The notes under the pieces were generated by a model. The model had not been told where the DNA came from and ran no database searches. It saw nothing but the letters and a program-made list of their open reading frames with translations. 64,000 nucleotides of DNA from Streptomyces glaucescens (GTDB lineage: Bacteria > Actinomycetota > Actinomycetes > Streptomycetales > Streptomycetaceae), in NCBI RefSeq assembly GCF_000761215.1, contig NZ_CP009438.1, forward strand, positions 806,001-870,000, in the 5' to 3' direction. Made by a program: the position numbers and the translations under genes. Positions 9,431 to 17,696 of the stretch are shown here, one piece after another (position 1 is the first letter of the stretch; every line of letters begins with the position of its first letter).

Positions 9431-9514
9431 GTGAGCAAGTACGAGAACCTCGCCGCGCGACTGCACGTCGATCTGCGACGTCAGGCCAGCGCCATCTGTG
9501 CCGTCGGCCGCTGA
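9431..9514 (+). CDS. Cysteine-attenuation leader peptide upstream of the sulfonate-type ABC operon
   Basis: A 27-codon ORF starts GTG AGC AAG and reads MSKYENLAARLHVDL onward, ending ...RRQASAICAVGR before TGA at 9512-9514. The core RLHVDLRRQASAIC matches the actinobacterial sulfur-operon leader peptides (HVDLxR..SAIC), with the Cys codon four codons before the last sense codon. It is too short for usual gene callers. It lies 237 bp upstream of the substrate-binding protein gene, and the interval holds hairpin-forming segments. By inference, ribosome stalling at the single Cys codon under cysteine limitation would change the downstream RNA fold and increase transcription of the uptake operon. 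Confidence 0.8.
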   Translation: MSKYENLAARLHVDLRRQASAICAVGR

Positions 9515-9556
9515 ACAGGCCCAGGGCACGGGCAGCGCTCTCCCGCTCCCTTTCCC

Positions 9557-9573
9557 GGTCGTCCCTCACGACC
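9557..9573 (+). promoter_or_regulatory. Candidate attenuator hairpin
   Basis: GGTCGT (9557-9562) and ACGACC (9568-9573) form a perfect 6-bp stem with a CCCTC loop, 43 nt after the leader stop. A second weaker stem is possible around CCGTC...GACGG near 9606-9625. The position between leader peptide and structural gene fits an attenuator or anti-attenuator. No long U tract follows, as is usual in Streptomyces. Confidence 0.4.
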
Positions 9574-9750
9574 ACTCACCCGCTGTCGTGAACGGCTGAT
9601 TTCCCGTCGGCATTCCTGACGGCGGCGTCCCATTCCCTTTTCCCGTGGACGGTTTCGCCTGCGCGCCGACCACGGGCACCCTTCCCGGCCGGCATTTCCC
9701 CATGCCACCGATTTCACGCCGGTCCCCATTCGTTCGAACAGGATCCCTCC

Positions 9751-10797
9751 ATGGCCACTACGGCATCGACCCGACGCCAGTTCCTCTCCCTGCTCGGTCT
9801 TTCGGCAGTGGCCGTGAGCTGCGGCACGTCCGCGTCCGGGGCCTCCGCCGCCAAGAACCAGACGAAGACCCTCAGATACCAGGGCTGGGCGGGTCAGGTC
9901 ACCCCGCCCGAACTGGCCCAGGACCTCGGCTATCTGGAGGACGTGAAGCTGGAGTGGGTCGGCAACACGATCAGCGGTCCGCAGGACATCCAGACCGCGG
10001 CCACGGGCCAGGTCGACTTCGGCGGCGCCTTCAACGGCGCGGTCGTCAAACTGGCCGCGAACAACGCCCCCATCAAATCCGTCATCAGCTACTACGGCGC
10101 CGACAAGCACGCCTACAACGGCTTCTACGTCCTGGAGGACAGCCCGATCCGCTCGGCACGGGACCTGATCGGCAAGAAGGTCGGGATGAACACCCTCGGT
10201 GCCCACTCCGAAGCCATGCTCGACATCTATCTCCAGCGCGGCGGGCTGTCCCGGGCGGACATCGGCAAGGTGGAACCGCTCGTGGTGCCTCCGGTCAACA
10301 CCGAGCAGTCGCTGCGGCAGAAGCAGATCGACGTCGCCGTGCTCGGCGGCATCCTGCGCGACAAGGCACTGGCGGCCGGAGGAATCCGCCCGCTGTTCAC
10401 GGACTACGAACTGCTCGGCGCGTTCAGCGCGGGCACCTACGTGATGACGGACCGGTTCCTGACGCGGAACCCGGACACGGCCCGGACCTTCGTCACCGCC
10501 GTGGGACGGGCCATCGACTGGTCCCGTGCCACCGACCGCGACGAGGTCATCGCGCGGATGACCGAGATCGTGAAGAAGCGCGGCCGCAACGAGGACGCCG
10601 AGCCCCTGAAGTACTGGCGCTCCTACGGCGTCGCCGAGAAGTCGGGTCTGATCACCGGCAAGGAACTCCAGCTGTGGATCGACTGGCTGGCCGAGCGCGG
10701 CGACATCCAAAAGGACCAGGTCACGTTGTCGGACCTCTACACCAACGAGTTCAACGGCAACCGGAAGCCGTCCTCCCCCACCGAGAGCGGGAGCTGA
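9751..10797 (+). CDS. ABC transporter substrate-binding lipoprotein (sulfonate/taurine class)
   Basis: This 348-residue extracytoplasmic binding protein has a twin-arginine signal (TRRQFLSLLGL, Arg8-Arg9) and a probable lipoprotein cysteine at Cys24 (AVAVSCG), so it is predicted to be Tat-exported and membrane-anchored. The mature part resembles SsuA/TauA-type proteins: RYQGWAGQVTPPELAQDLGYL, QTAATGQVDFGGAFNGAVVKL, and PIRSARDLIGKKVGMNTLGA. It is the first structural gene after the leader peptide and sits 4 bp from the ATPase gene. The ligand is inferred to be an aliphatic sulfonate or related organosulfur compound from context. Nitrate or thiamin-precursor ligands are possible for the wider family. 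Confidence 0.88.
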   Translation: MATTASTRRQFLSLLGLSAVAVSCGTSASGASAAKNQTKTLRYQGWAGQVTPPELAQDLGYLEDVKLEWVGNTISGPQDIQTAATGQVDFGGAFNGAVVKLAANNAPIKSVISYYGADKHAYNGFYVLEDSPIRSARDLIGKKVGMNTLGAHSEAMLDIYLQRGGLSRADIGKVEPLVVPPVNTEQSLRQKQIDVAVLGGILRDKALAAGGIRPLFTDYELLGAFSAGTYVMTDRFLTRNPDTARTFVTAVGRAIDWSRATDRDEVIARMTEIVKKRGRNEDAEPLKYWRSYGVAEKSGLITGKELQLWIDWLAERGDIQKDQVTLSDLYTNEFNGNRKPSSPTESGS

Positions 10798-10801
10798 TCC
10801 C

Positions 10802-11650
10802 ATGCCCGAGTCCACCACGCGGAGCACGACGCCCAAGGTCGTCTTCGAGGGCGTACGGAAGGACTTCACCGTCAAGGACCGCAAGGGGGACGGGCGGACC
10901 GCCCGTTTCACCGCCCTCGACGGCATCGACCTGGAGATAGCGGCCGGCGAGTTCGTCGTCCTGGTCGGTCCCAGCGGTTGCGGGAAGTCGACCCTGCTGG
11001 ACCTGCTCGGCGGCCTCACCCGGCCCACCGCCGGGCGGATCCTGCTGGACGGCCGGCCCGTCACCGGGCCGGGCCTGGACCGGGGCATCGTCTTCCAGCA
11101 GTACGCGCTGCTGCCGTGGCGCACGGCGCAGGGCAACGTCGAGTTCGGTTTGGAGGCCACCGGCGTCCCACGGCGTCGGCGATCCGCCCGGGCCAGGGAG
11201 TTCCTGGAGCTGGTGGGTCTGTCCGGCTTCGAGGACCGCCACCCGCACGAGCTGTCGGGCGGGATGCGGCAGCGGGTGGCGATCGCCCGCAGCCTCGCCT
11301 ACGACCCCGACGTGCTCCTGATGGACGAGCCGTTCGCCGCGCTGGACGCCCAGACCAGGGAGTCGCTGCAGGACGAGCTGCTGCGCATCTGGCAGCGCAC
11401 CGGCAAGACCGTCGTCTTCATCACCCACGGCATCGACGAGGCCGTCTACCTGGGACAGCGCGTCGCCGTCATGACGTCCAGGCCGGGCCGCATCAAGCGG
11501 ATCGTGCCGGTCGCCCTCGGCTCCCGTACGGCGACGGACGACCTCCGCTCCAGTCCCGAGTTCGCGCGGCACCGGCACGAGATCTGGTCGCTGCTGCACG
11601 ACGAGGTGGCCAGGGCCCAGCAGTTGGAGAAGGAGAGCGCTGCCGTATGA
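10802..11650 (+). CDS. ABC transporter ATPase (SsuB/TauB-like)
   Basis: The 282-residue ATPase has Walker A GPSGCGKST (residues 56-64), a Q-loop in VFQQYALLPW, the signature LSGGMRQRVAIARSL near residue 151, Walker B VLLMDEPFAALD near 173, and the H-loop in VVFITHGIDEA. The QQYALLPW and PFAALD forms are typical of the nitrate/sulfonate/taurine importer branch. ATG 10802 begins 4 bp after the binding-protein stop region, and the stop overlaps the permease start as ATGA. It energises import through the neighbouring permease. Confidence 0.93.
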   Translation: MPESTTRSTTPKVVFEGVRKDFTVKDRKGDGRTARFTALDGIDLEIAAGEFVVLVGPSGCGKSTLLDLLGGLTRPTAGRILLDGRPVTGPGLDRGIVFQQYALLPWRTAQGNVEFGLEATGVPRRRRSARAREFLELVGLSGFEDRHPHELSGGMRQRVAIARSLAYDPDVLLMDEPFAALDAQTRESLQDELLRIWQRTGKTVVFITHGIDEAVYLGQRVAVMTSRPGRIKRIVPVALGSRTATDDLRSSPEFARHRHEIWSLLHDEVARAQQLEKESAAV

Positions 11651-12606
11651 GCACCACGACGAGCACCACGACCGGCACGGCCACCGAGAAGACCACGACG
11701 CCGGACCCGGTGAGTCCGGCCCAGCCCGCCCCCCGCCCTCCCTCCGCCACGTCCGCGGCCTCCGGGCCACCGGGGGCGTCGCCGTCGGACGGGCACCGGG
11801 TCGCCCCCGTGGCGGCCGCCTTGCGCAAGGCGTCCCGCCGGCTGCCGCGTCTGCTGCTCGACGGGGCGGTCAGGTCGGCGGCGATCCTGGCTCTGGTGCT
11901 GCTGTGGGAGACCGCGCCGCGGTTCGGCCTGGCCGACCGGACCTTCCTGCCGCCGTTCAGCGAGGTCGCCCGCGCCTGGTGGGAGCTGGCCGCGAACGGT
12001 CAGCTCGCCGACAACGCGCGTGCCAGTCTGACGCGTTCCTTCAGCGGCTTCGGCATCGCCGTGGCCGTCGCCGTGCCGCTCGGTCTGCTGATCGGCTGGT
12101 ACCGGCCGGTCGCCGACCTCCTCGGGCCGCTGCTGGAGGTGTTCCGCAACACCGCCGCGCTGGCCCTGCTGCCGGTGTTCGTGCTGCTGCTGGGCATCGG
12201 TGAGACCTCGAAGATCTCCATCGTGGTGTACGCGTGCACCTGGCCGATCCTGCTGAACACCATCAGCGCGGTCCGCAACGTGGACCCGACGCTGCTGAAG
12301 CTGGCGAAGTCGATGGACCTGTCCGCGCCCCGGCTGTTCCAGAAGGTCATCCTGCCGGCGTCGGTGCCGGTGATGTTCACCGGCATCCGGCTGGCCGGGG
12401 CGGTGTCGATCCTGGTGCTGGTGGCCGCCGAGATGATCGGCGCGAAGGCGGGCCTCGGCTATCTGATCAACGCCTCGCAGTTCAACTTCGCGATCCCGCA
12501 GATGTACGCCGGCATCATCACGATCTCCGCCATCGGCGTGGCCTTCAACCAGTTCCTGGTCACCGTGGAGCGGCGGCTCAGCTCCTGGCGCGTACCCGCC
12601 GGCTGA
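11647..12606 (+). CDS. ABC transporter permease (SsuC/TauC-like)
   Basis: This 319-residue inner-membrane permease has an unusually long Thr/Pro/Ala-rich N-terminal tail (about 65 residues), then roughly six membrane spans beginning at SAAILALVLLWETAP. The EAA loop region is seen as AKSMDLSAPRLFQKVILPAS, which binds the ATPase. VFRNTAALALLPVFVLLLGIG and EMIGAKAGLGYLI match SsuC/TauC proteins. ATG 11647 overlaps the ATPase stop by 4 bp, so coupling is strong. With the two genes before it, it completes the importer. Confidence 0.92.
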   Translation: MSTTTSTTTGTATEKTTTPDPVSPAQPAPRPPSATSAASGPPGASPSDGHRVAPVAAALRKASRRLPRLLLDGAVRSAAILALVLLWETAPRFGLADRTFLPPFSEVARAWWELAANGQLADNARASLTRSFSGFGIAVAVAVPLGLLIGWYRPVADLLGPLLEVFRNTAALALLPVFVLLLGIGETSKISIVVYACTWPILLNTISAVRNVDPTLLKLAKSMDLSAPRLFQKVILPASVPVMFTGIRLAGAVSILVLVAAEMIGAKAGLGYLINASQFNFAIPQMYAGIITISAIGVAFNQFLVTVERRLSSWRVPAG

Positions 12607-12731
12607 CCCGGCCACCCGCTCGTCCCCTCGCCGGCCGGTCCCGTCGTACGGCTGCGCCGCCTGCGGCCCGCCGGTGCCGCCCCCGCCGGCCCCACCCCCG
12701 CCGTCCCACCGCCCCCGATCCGAGGAACCCC

Positions 12732-14087
12732 ATGCCCGCGACCGCCCCCCGGCGCCTGCACCTCAACGCCTTCCTGATGAACGCCGGCCACCACGACGCC
12801 GCCTGGCGCCACCCGCGCACCCAGCCCGAACGCGTCACCGACCTGCGCTACTTCCAGCAGCTCGCGCGGACCGCCGAACGCGGCCTGCTCGACTCGGTCT
12901 TCCTCGCCGACGGCCTCGCCCTGTGGGGCAAGGTCCGGCACAACGCGCTCGGCGGCTTCGAACCGCTGACCCTGCTGTCCGCCCTGGCGGCGGTCACCGA
13001 GCACGTCGGCCTGATCGCCACCGTCTCCACCACCTTCAACGAGCCCTTCCACACCGCCCGCAAGTTCGCCTCCCTGGACCACATCAGCGGCGGCCGGGCG
13101 GGCTGGAACATCGTCACCTCCGGCACCGTGAACGAGGCCCGCAACTTCGGCCGGGACGAGCACCTGGAGCACCGGCTGCGCTACGCGCGGGCCCGGGAGT
13201 TCGTCGAGGTCGCCACCAAGCTGTGGGACAGCTGGGAGGACGACGCGATCCTGCTCGACCGCGAGAGCGGCGTCTACGCCGACACCGACAAGGTGCGGGA
13301 GATCAACCACCGCGGGGAGCACTTCGGGGTGCAGGGCCCGCTGAACGTGCCGCGCAGCCCGCAGGGCTACCCGCTGCTGGTGCAGGCCGGTTCGTCGGAG
13401 GACGGCAAGGAGTTCGCCGCCCAGTACGCCGAGGCCGTCTTCACCGCCCAGCAGACCCTTGCCGACGGCCAGGCGTTCTACAAGGACCTCAAGTCCCGGC
13501 TGGCCCGCTACGGCCGGACCGAGGACCAGCTGCTGATCCTCCCCGGCATCGCCCCCGTCATCGGCTCCACCGAGGCCGAAGCCCGCGCGCTGGAGCAGGA
13601 GCTGACCGACCTCCAGGTCCCCGCCTACGGCCTGGCCCAGCTCTCCGGGATGCTCGGCACCGACCTGACCGGGCTGCCGCTCGACGGGCCGCTGCCCGAG
13701 CTGCCCGAGGAGCGGGACATCAACGGCAACAAGAGCCGCTTCACGCTCGTCGCCGAACTCGCCCGCCGCGACGGGCTCACCCTGCGCGAGCTGATCGCCC
13801 GCCTCGGCGCCGGCCGCGGCCACCGCGTCTTCGCCGGCACCCCGGAGCAGATCGCCGACCAGCTCGAGGAGTGGTTCACCCAGGGCGCCGCCGACGGCTT
13901 CAACATCATGCCGCCCCATCTGCCGGGCGGCCTGGAGGACTTCGTCGACCACGTGGTGCCGGTCCTGCAGCGGCGCGGCCTGTTCCGTACCGAGTACACC
14001 GGCCGCACCCTGCGCGAGAACTACGGACTGCCCCGCCCCGCCAACCGGCTGGCCGCGGCGGCCGCGGCGGGAGGACGGCCCGCATGA
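12732..14087 (+). CDS. NtaA/SnaA/DszA-family FMN-dependent monooxygenase
   Basis: The 451-residue protein is of the same branch as the gene at 4922: HLNAFLMNAGHHDAAWR, RGLLDSVFLADG, VSTTFNEPFHTARKFASLDH, ISGGRAGWNIVTSG, PQGYPLLVQAGSSEDGKEFAA and a C-terminal PPHLPGGLEDFVDHVVPVL. ATG 12732 follows GAGGAA at a short distance. It lies 125 bp after the permease gene and its stop overlaps the next start as ATGA. It should use FMNH2 and O2 to cleave a C-S bond of the imported compound. The substrate remains unknown. Confidence 0.92.
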   Translation: MPATAPRRLHLNAFLMNAGHHDAAWRHPRTQPERVTDLRYFQQLARTAERGLLDSVFLADGLALWGKVRHNALGGFEPLTLLSALAAVTEHVGLIATVSTTFNEPFHTARKFASLDHISGGRAGWNIVTSGTVNEARNFGRDEHLEHRLRYARAREFVEVATKLWDSWEDDAILLDRESGVYADTDKVREINHRGEHFGVQGPLNVPRSPQGYPLLVQAGSSEDGKEFAAQYAEAVFTAQQTLADGQAFYKDLKSRLARYGRTEDQLLILPGIAPVIGSTEAEARALEQELTDLQVPAYGLAQLSGMLGTDLTGLPLDGPLPELPEERDINGNKSRFTLVAELARRDGLTLRELIARLGAGRGHRVFAGTPEQIADQLEEWFTQGAADGFNIMPPHLPGGLEDFVDHVVPVLQRRGLFRTEYTGRTLRENYGLPRPANRLAAAAAAGGRPA

Positions 14088-15697
14088 CCGGACTCGACCT
14101 CACCACGGACGTCCTGGTGGTCGGCGGCGGCCCCGCGGCCACCTGGGCCGCGCTCAAGGCGGCCCAGGACGGCGCCGACGTCGTCCTCGCCGACAAGGGG
14201 TACTGCGGCACGAGCGGCGCCACCGCCTCCGCGGGAACCGGCGTCTGGTACGTCCCTCCGGAGCCCGCCGCCCGGGAGGCGGCCATGGCGAGCCGGGAGG
14301 CGCTCGGCGGATTCCTGGCCGACCGGCGCTGGATGGCCCGGGTCCTGGACCAGACGTACGAGGGCGTGAACGAGCTGGCGGCGGCCGCGCGCTACCCCTT
14401 CCCCACCGGACCGGACGGCAAGCAGCTCAGGAACGGCCTCCAGGGACCGGAGTACATGCGCAGGATGCGCATCCGCGTCCAGCGCGCCGGGGCCCGCGTC
14501 CTCGACCACAGCCCGGTCACCGAACTGCTCACCGACCCCTCCGGGGCGGTCGCGGGCGCCAGGGGGTACCGGCGCCAGGCCGGACAGCCGTACCGGGTGC
14601 GTGCCGGGGCGGTCGTCCTGGCCACCGGCGGCTGCGCGTTCCTCAGCGGCGCGCTCGGTTGCAACGTCAACACCGGTGACGGCGCGCTGTTCGCCGCCGA
14701 GGCGGGCGCGGAGCTGTCCGGGATGGAGTTCTCCAACGCGTACGGCATCGCGCCCGAGGGCACCTCCGTCACCAAGACCGCGTTCTACTCCTTCGCGACC
14801 TTCTACCACGAGGACGGCACCGTCCTGGAGGGCGCGGCCAGCCAGGGCGGCCGGTCCGTGATCGCGCGGGCGCTGCTCGGCGGGAAGGTGTACTGCCGCC
14901 TCGACCGGGCGGACGCGGCGGCCCGGCGGGCGATGCGGCTGGCCCAGCCCAACTTCTTCCTCACCTTCGACCGGCTCGGCATCGACCCGTTCACCCAGCG
15001 CTTCGCCGTCACGCTGCTCGCCGAGGGCACCGTGCGCGGCACCGGCGGCATCCGCATCACCGGCGACGACTGCTCCACCACCGTGCCCGGCCTGTACGCG
15101 GCCGGGGACGCGGCGACGCGTGAGCTGATCTGCGGCGGCTTCACCGGCGGCGGCAGCCACAACGCCGCCTGGGCCATCTCCTCCGGCACCTGGGCCGGGC
15201 GGGGCGCGGCCCGCCACGCCCGCTCCCTCGGCGTCCGCTCCGCCACGAGGCGCCTGGTGGCCGCGGGCGGCGCCGGGCTGCGGCCCACCGGCGTCCCGGG
15301 CCCCGCCGGCGGCTTCCGGGACGTCGTCGCCGCCGTCCAGGGCGAAGTGCTGCCGTACGAGAAGAACTACCTGCGTCACGGCGACCGGCTCACCGCCTCG
15401 CTGGAGGTGCTCGACAGCGTGTGGGAGGCGTCCCGCGCGTCCCTGCACGCCGCGGGCGGAGAAGCGGTGCGGGCCCGGCAGGCGGCGGCGATGGCGGCGC
15501 ACGCCCGCTGGATGTACGCCGCGGCGCTGGCCCGCACCGAGACCCGGGGCATGGCCAAGCGGCTCGACTTCCCGGCGCAGGACCCCGCCCAGCACCACCG
15601 CGTCGTCACCGGGGGCCTCGACCGGGTGTGGACCCGCACCGAGCCCCTGGCGGCCGTCCCGTCCGCGCCGGCGGCACCGCTGGGGGTGGCCTCGTGA
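14084..15697 (+). CDS. FAD-binding oxidoreductase resembling APS reductase/fumarate reductase flavoprotein
   Basis: The 537-residue flavoprotein has an N-terminal Rossmann FAD motif VLVVGGGPAATWAALKAA (Gly14-Gly16), AVVLATGGCAFLSGALG, AGDAATRELICGGFTGGGSHN and a C-terminal helical domain. This is the fumarate-reductase/AprA fold order. The partner gene is a two-cluster ferredoxin overlapping by 4 bp, the same arrangement as AprA-AprB of dissimilatory APS reductase. A streptomycete in an assimilatory cluster is not expected to use dissimilatory AprAB. The pair may instead reduce or oxidise an organosulfur intermediate or feed electrons to the oxygenases. The exact reaction is open. Confidence 0.75.
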   Translation: MTGLDLTTDVLVVGGGPAATWAALKAAQDGADVVLADKGYCGTSGATASAGTGVWYVPPEPAAREAAMASREALGGFLADRRWMARVLDQTYEGVNELAAAARYPFPTGPDGKQLRNGLQGPEYMRRMRIRVQRAGARVLDHSPVTELLTDPSGAVAGARGYRRQAGQPYRVRAGAVVLATGGCAFLSGALGCNVNTGDGALFAAEAGAELSGMEFSNAYGIAPEGTSVTKTAFYSFATFYHEDGTVLEGAASQGGRSVIARALLGGKVYCRLDRADAAARRAMRLAQPNFFLTFDRLGIDPFTQRFAVTLLAEGTVRGTGGIRITGDDCSTTVPGLYAAGDAATRELICGGFTGGGSHNAAWAISSGTWAGRGAARHARSLGVRSATRRLVAAGGAGLRPTGVPGPAGGFRDVVAAVQGEVLPYEKNYLRHGDRLTASLEVLDSVWEASRASLHAAGGEAVRARQAAAMAAHARWMYAAALARTETRGMAKRLDFPAQDPAQHHRVVTGGLDRVWTRTEPLAAVPSAPAAPLGVAS

Positions 15698-16062
15698 TCG
15701 AACTGGTCTCCGCGGAACGCTGCATCGCCTGCGACAAGTGCATCAAGGTCTGCCCGACCGACGTCTTCGACCGCGGCGCGGACGGTGTCCCCGTGCTCGC
15801 CCGCCGCGACGACTGCCAGACCTGCTTCCAGTGCGAGGCCAACTGCCCGGCCGACGCGCTGTACGTCGCACCCGTGACCCGCCCGCTGCCCGACGACTCC
15901 CCCGCCCGCGACCAGGAGCACCTGGACCGTACCGGCCTGCTCGGCAGCTACCGCCGGCACCTCGGCTGGGGCCCGGGCCGCACGCCCGCCGCCCTGCGGG
16001 CCGTCGGCCCTTCCCTCGGGCCGCCGGGGTCCGGGGGAGCCTCCCCGCCCATCACCTCCTGA
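15694..16062 (+). CDS. Ferredoxin-type protein with two 4Fe-4S motifs (AprB-like)
   Basis: GTG 15694 overlaps the flavoprotein stop as GTGA. The 122-residue product has Cys10-IACDKC-Ile-Lys-Val-Cys20 and Cys41-QTCFQCEANC-Cys51, two complete CxxCxxCxxxC sets each followed by proline, so it should carry two [4Fe-4S] clusters. A 60-residue tail (LDRTGLLGSYRRHLGWGPG) follows, similar in position to the AprB tail that contacts AprA. It is most likely the electron-transfer subunit of the flavoprotein. Confidence 0.88.
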   Translation: MIELVSAERCIACDKCIKVCPTDVFDRGADGVPVLARRDDCQTCFQCEANCPADALYVAPVTRPLPDDSPARDQEHLDRTGLLGSYRRHLGWGPGRTPAALRAVGPSLGPPGSGGASPPITS

Positions 16063-16134
16063 CGGCCACCCCGCCCGATGACCCCTCGCCGCCGGCTCAC
16101 CGGCTGACGGCCTCCTGGAAGGAACACCCGCCAC

Positions 16135-17034
16135 ATGACCACCAGCACCGGCTTCGACGTCCGCAGGATCGGCGGCCGGATCGGCGCCGAGATCCTCGGC
16201 GTGGACCTCTCGGCCGACCTCGACCCCGCCCTCGTCACCGAGATCAACTCCGCTCTCCTGGAGCACAAGGCGCTCGTCTTCCGCGACCAGCACCTCGACG
16301 ACGCCGGCCAGCTCCGCTTCGCCTCCCTCTTCGGCGAACTCACCACCGCGCACCCCACGGTGCCGTCCGTCGACGGCCAGCCCCACATCCTGCCCGTCGA
16401 CGGCGACGAGGGCATCCGCGCCAACCAGTGGCACACCGACGTCACCTTCGTCCGCACGCCGCCGAAGGCGTCCACCCTGCGCGGCATCGTGATCCCGCCC
16501 TACGGCGGCAACACCCTCATCGCCAACTCGGCCGCCGCGTACCGGGACCTGCCCGAGCCGCTGCGCGAGCTGGCCGACAAGCTGTGGGCCGTACACACCA
16601 ACGACTACGACTACGCCGCCCCGAGGAGCGAGAAGGCGGCCGAACACCGCAGGCGGTTCGTCTCCCGCACGTACCGCACCGCCCACCCGGTCGTCCGCGT
16701 CCACCCCGAGACCGGGGAGCGCGGGCTGTTCATCGGCGGCTTCGCCCAGAGCATCGTCGGCCTGGGCCCCTCCGACTCCCGGGACCTGCTGCGCGTCTTC
16801 CAGTCGTACGTCACCCGCCCGGAGAACATCGTGCGGGTGGCCTGGAGGCCGGGCGACCTCGTCCTGTTCGACAACCGCATCACCCAGCACTACGCGCCCG
16901 ACGACTACGGCGACCTGCCGCGCCTGCTGCACCGGGTGACCGTCGCGGGCGACGTTCCCGCGGGCGTCGACGGCACCCTCAGCCGCGTCCTCGAGGGCGA
17001 CGACGCCTCCCACTACACCCCCGCGGCGGCCTGA
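16135..17034 (+). CDS. TauD/TfdA-family alpha-ketoglutarate-dependent dioxygenase
   Basis: This 299-residue Fe(II)/2-oxoglutarate enzyme has the HxD motif in NQWHTDVTF (His100, Asp102), the distal iron His252 in [11 protein letters not shown], and a 2-oxoglutarate-binding Arg near residue 267 in [10 protein letters not shown]. It starts [19 protein letters not shown], as in TauD. TauD hydroxylates taurine to release sulfite, while relatives act on alkyl sulfates and sulfonates. It is the last gene of the sulfur locus, 72 bp after the ferredoxin gene. A TauD function fits the importer and exporter nearby, but the exact substrate is not settled. Confidence 0.9.
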   Translation: MTTSTGFDVRRIGGRIGAEILGVDLSADLDPALVTEINSALLEHKALVFRDQHLDDAGQLRFASLFGELTTAHPTVPSVDGQPHILPVDGDEGIRANQWHTDVTFVRTPPKASTLRGIVIPPYGGNTLIANSAAAYRDLPEPLRELADKLWAVHTNDYDYAAPRSEKAAEHRRRFVSRTYRTAHPVVRVHPETGERGLFIGGFAQSIVGLGPSDSRDLLRVFQSYVTRPENIVRVAWRPGDLVLFDNRITQHYAPDDYGDLPRLLHRVTVAGDVPAGVDGTLSRVLEGDDASHYTPAAA

Positions 17035-17135
17035 CACCCGCGGCCGCCGGGGCAGGGACCCCCGTCCCTGCGCCGGCGGTCCGCAGGCCCCTGCCGCTGC
17101 TCCATGGTGGGCGCGCGCACCCTCACCCCCAAAAC

Positions 17136-17154
17136 TATGGTGCCCCACCACATA
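17136..17154. promoter_or_regulatory. Conserved upstream element of the MFS gene (left copy)
   Basis: TATGGTGCCCCACCACATA is an imperfect inverted repeat about 70 bp before the truncated MFS start. The other copy upstream of the intact gene (29488-29506) reads TATGTTGCCCCGCCACATG. Conservation between two otherwise diverged upstream regions makes this a good operator candidate, perhaps for the GAF/PucR regulator encoded downstream of the intact gene. Confidence 0.4.
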
Positions 17155-17223
17155 CGCCTCTGATCTGCGGCTTCCTACCGTGTGCCAGCACGTACCCGTC
17201 CCCACCGCGAGGAAGTGGCGCAC

Positions 17224-17337
17224 ATGGCCTCCGCAGCAACCGCTCCCCCAGCCCCGTCCAATCTCAAGCGCATCGTCGCCGCCAGCCTCATCGGCACCAC
17301 CATCGAGTGGTACGACAACTCATTCGATCAGGGCTAG
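17224..17337 (+). pseudogene. Truncated 5' fragment of the MFS transporter gene (island left junction)
   Basis: The ATG at 17224 opens MASAATAPPAPSNLKR, then IVAASLIGTTIEWYD, the same N-terminus as the intact transporter at 29580. After TYR-ASP the frame runs into foreign sequence (NSFDQG) and stops at 17335. A Shine-Dalgarno-like GAGGAAGT and an upstream region similar to that of the intact gene precede it. It is the original host 5' end, separated from the rest of the gene by the 12-kb island. Confidence 0.85.
17269..17316 (+). repeat. Island left direct repeat (attL core)
   Basis: A 48-bp sequence starting CGCATCGTCGCCGCCAGCC and ending CACCATCGAGTGGTACGAC is identical to 29625-29672 and in the same orientation. 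It lies inside the MFS coding sequence. This is the expected structure of attL/attR after site-specific integration. The crossover point cannot be narrowed within the 48 bp. Confidence 0.75.
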
Positions 17338-17696
17338 GAGCTGCGGTTTTCCGTGATTCCGGCCTTCGAAGTCAGCACGGAACCAGCACGGGGTTCATGG
17401 CACGCTGACTCGGTGCCGGCCGACCTGCGTCGCTGCTCGCTCCACGGCCCCCGACGGCCTCCGAAAACGGTTACTCAGCGTTACCAACAGCCCGAGCCAG
17501 CAGGAATAAGCCAACCGCCCGATGAGGGACGACGCCACGCGAATCGCCGAAGCGGGCGAGGTGCACCTGACGACACGGTGGCTTCGTCCTCCTGACCTGC
17601 CTGACGGACCGACGATCGTGTCCGCCTTGCTGAGGCAACGCGAGCGCCTATGCGCACTTGCGTGCGCCCATACCTGCGCTCGTACGGTGCCGAGCC
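17338..17696. other. Island left flank with arm-like repeat; no clear gene
   Basis: GTCAGCACGG (17371-17380) followed by AACCAGCACGGG (17381-17392) closely matches the module at 29336-29358 at the other end of the island and resembles integrase arm-type sites. Short open frames exist (for example from ATG 17522) but have no recognisable features. The rest is non-coding as far as can be seen. Confidence 0.45.

Noticed and set aside
17269..17316. tRNA attachment site
   Set aside because: The repeat lies in the MFS coding sequence and does not fold as a tRNA 3' end; no tRNA was seen in the window.
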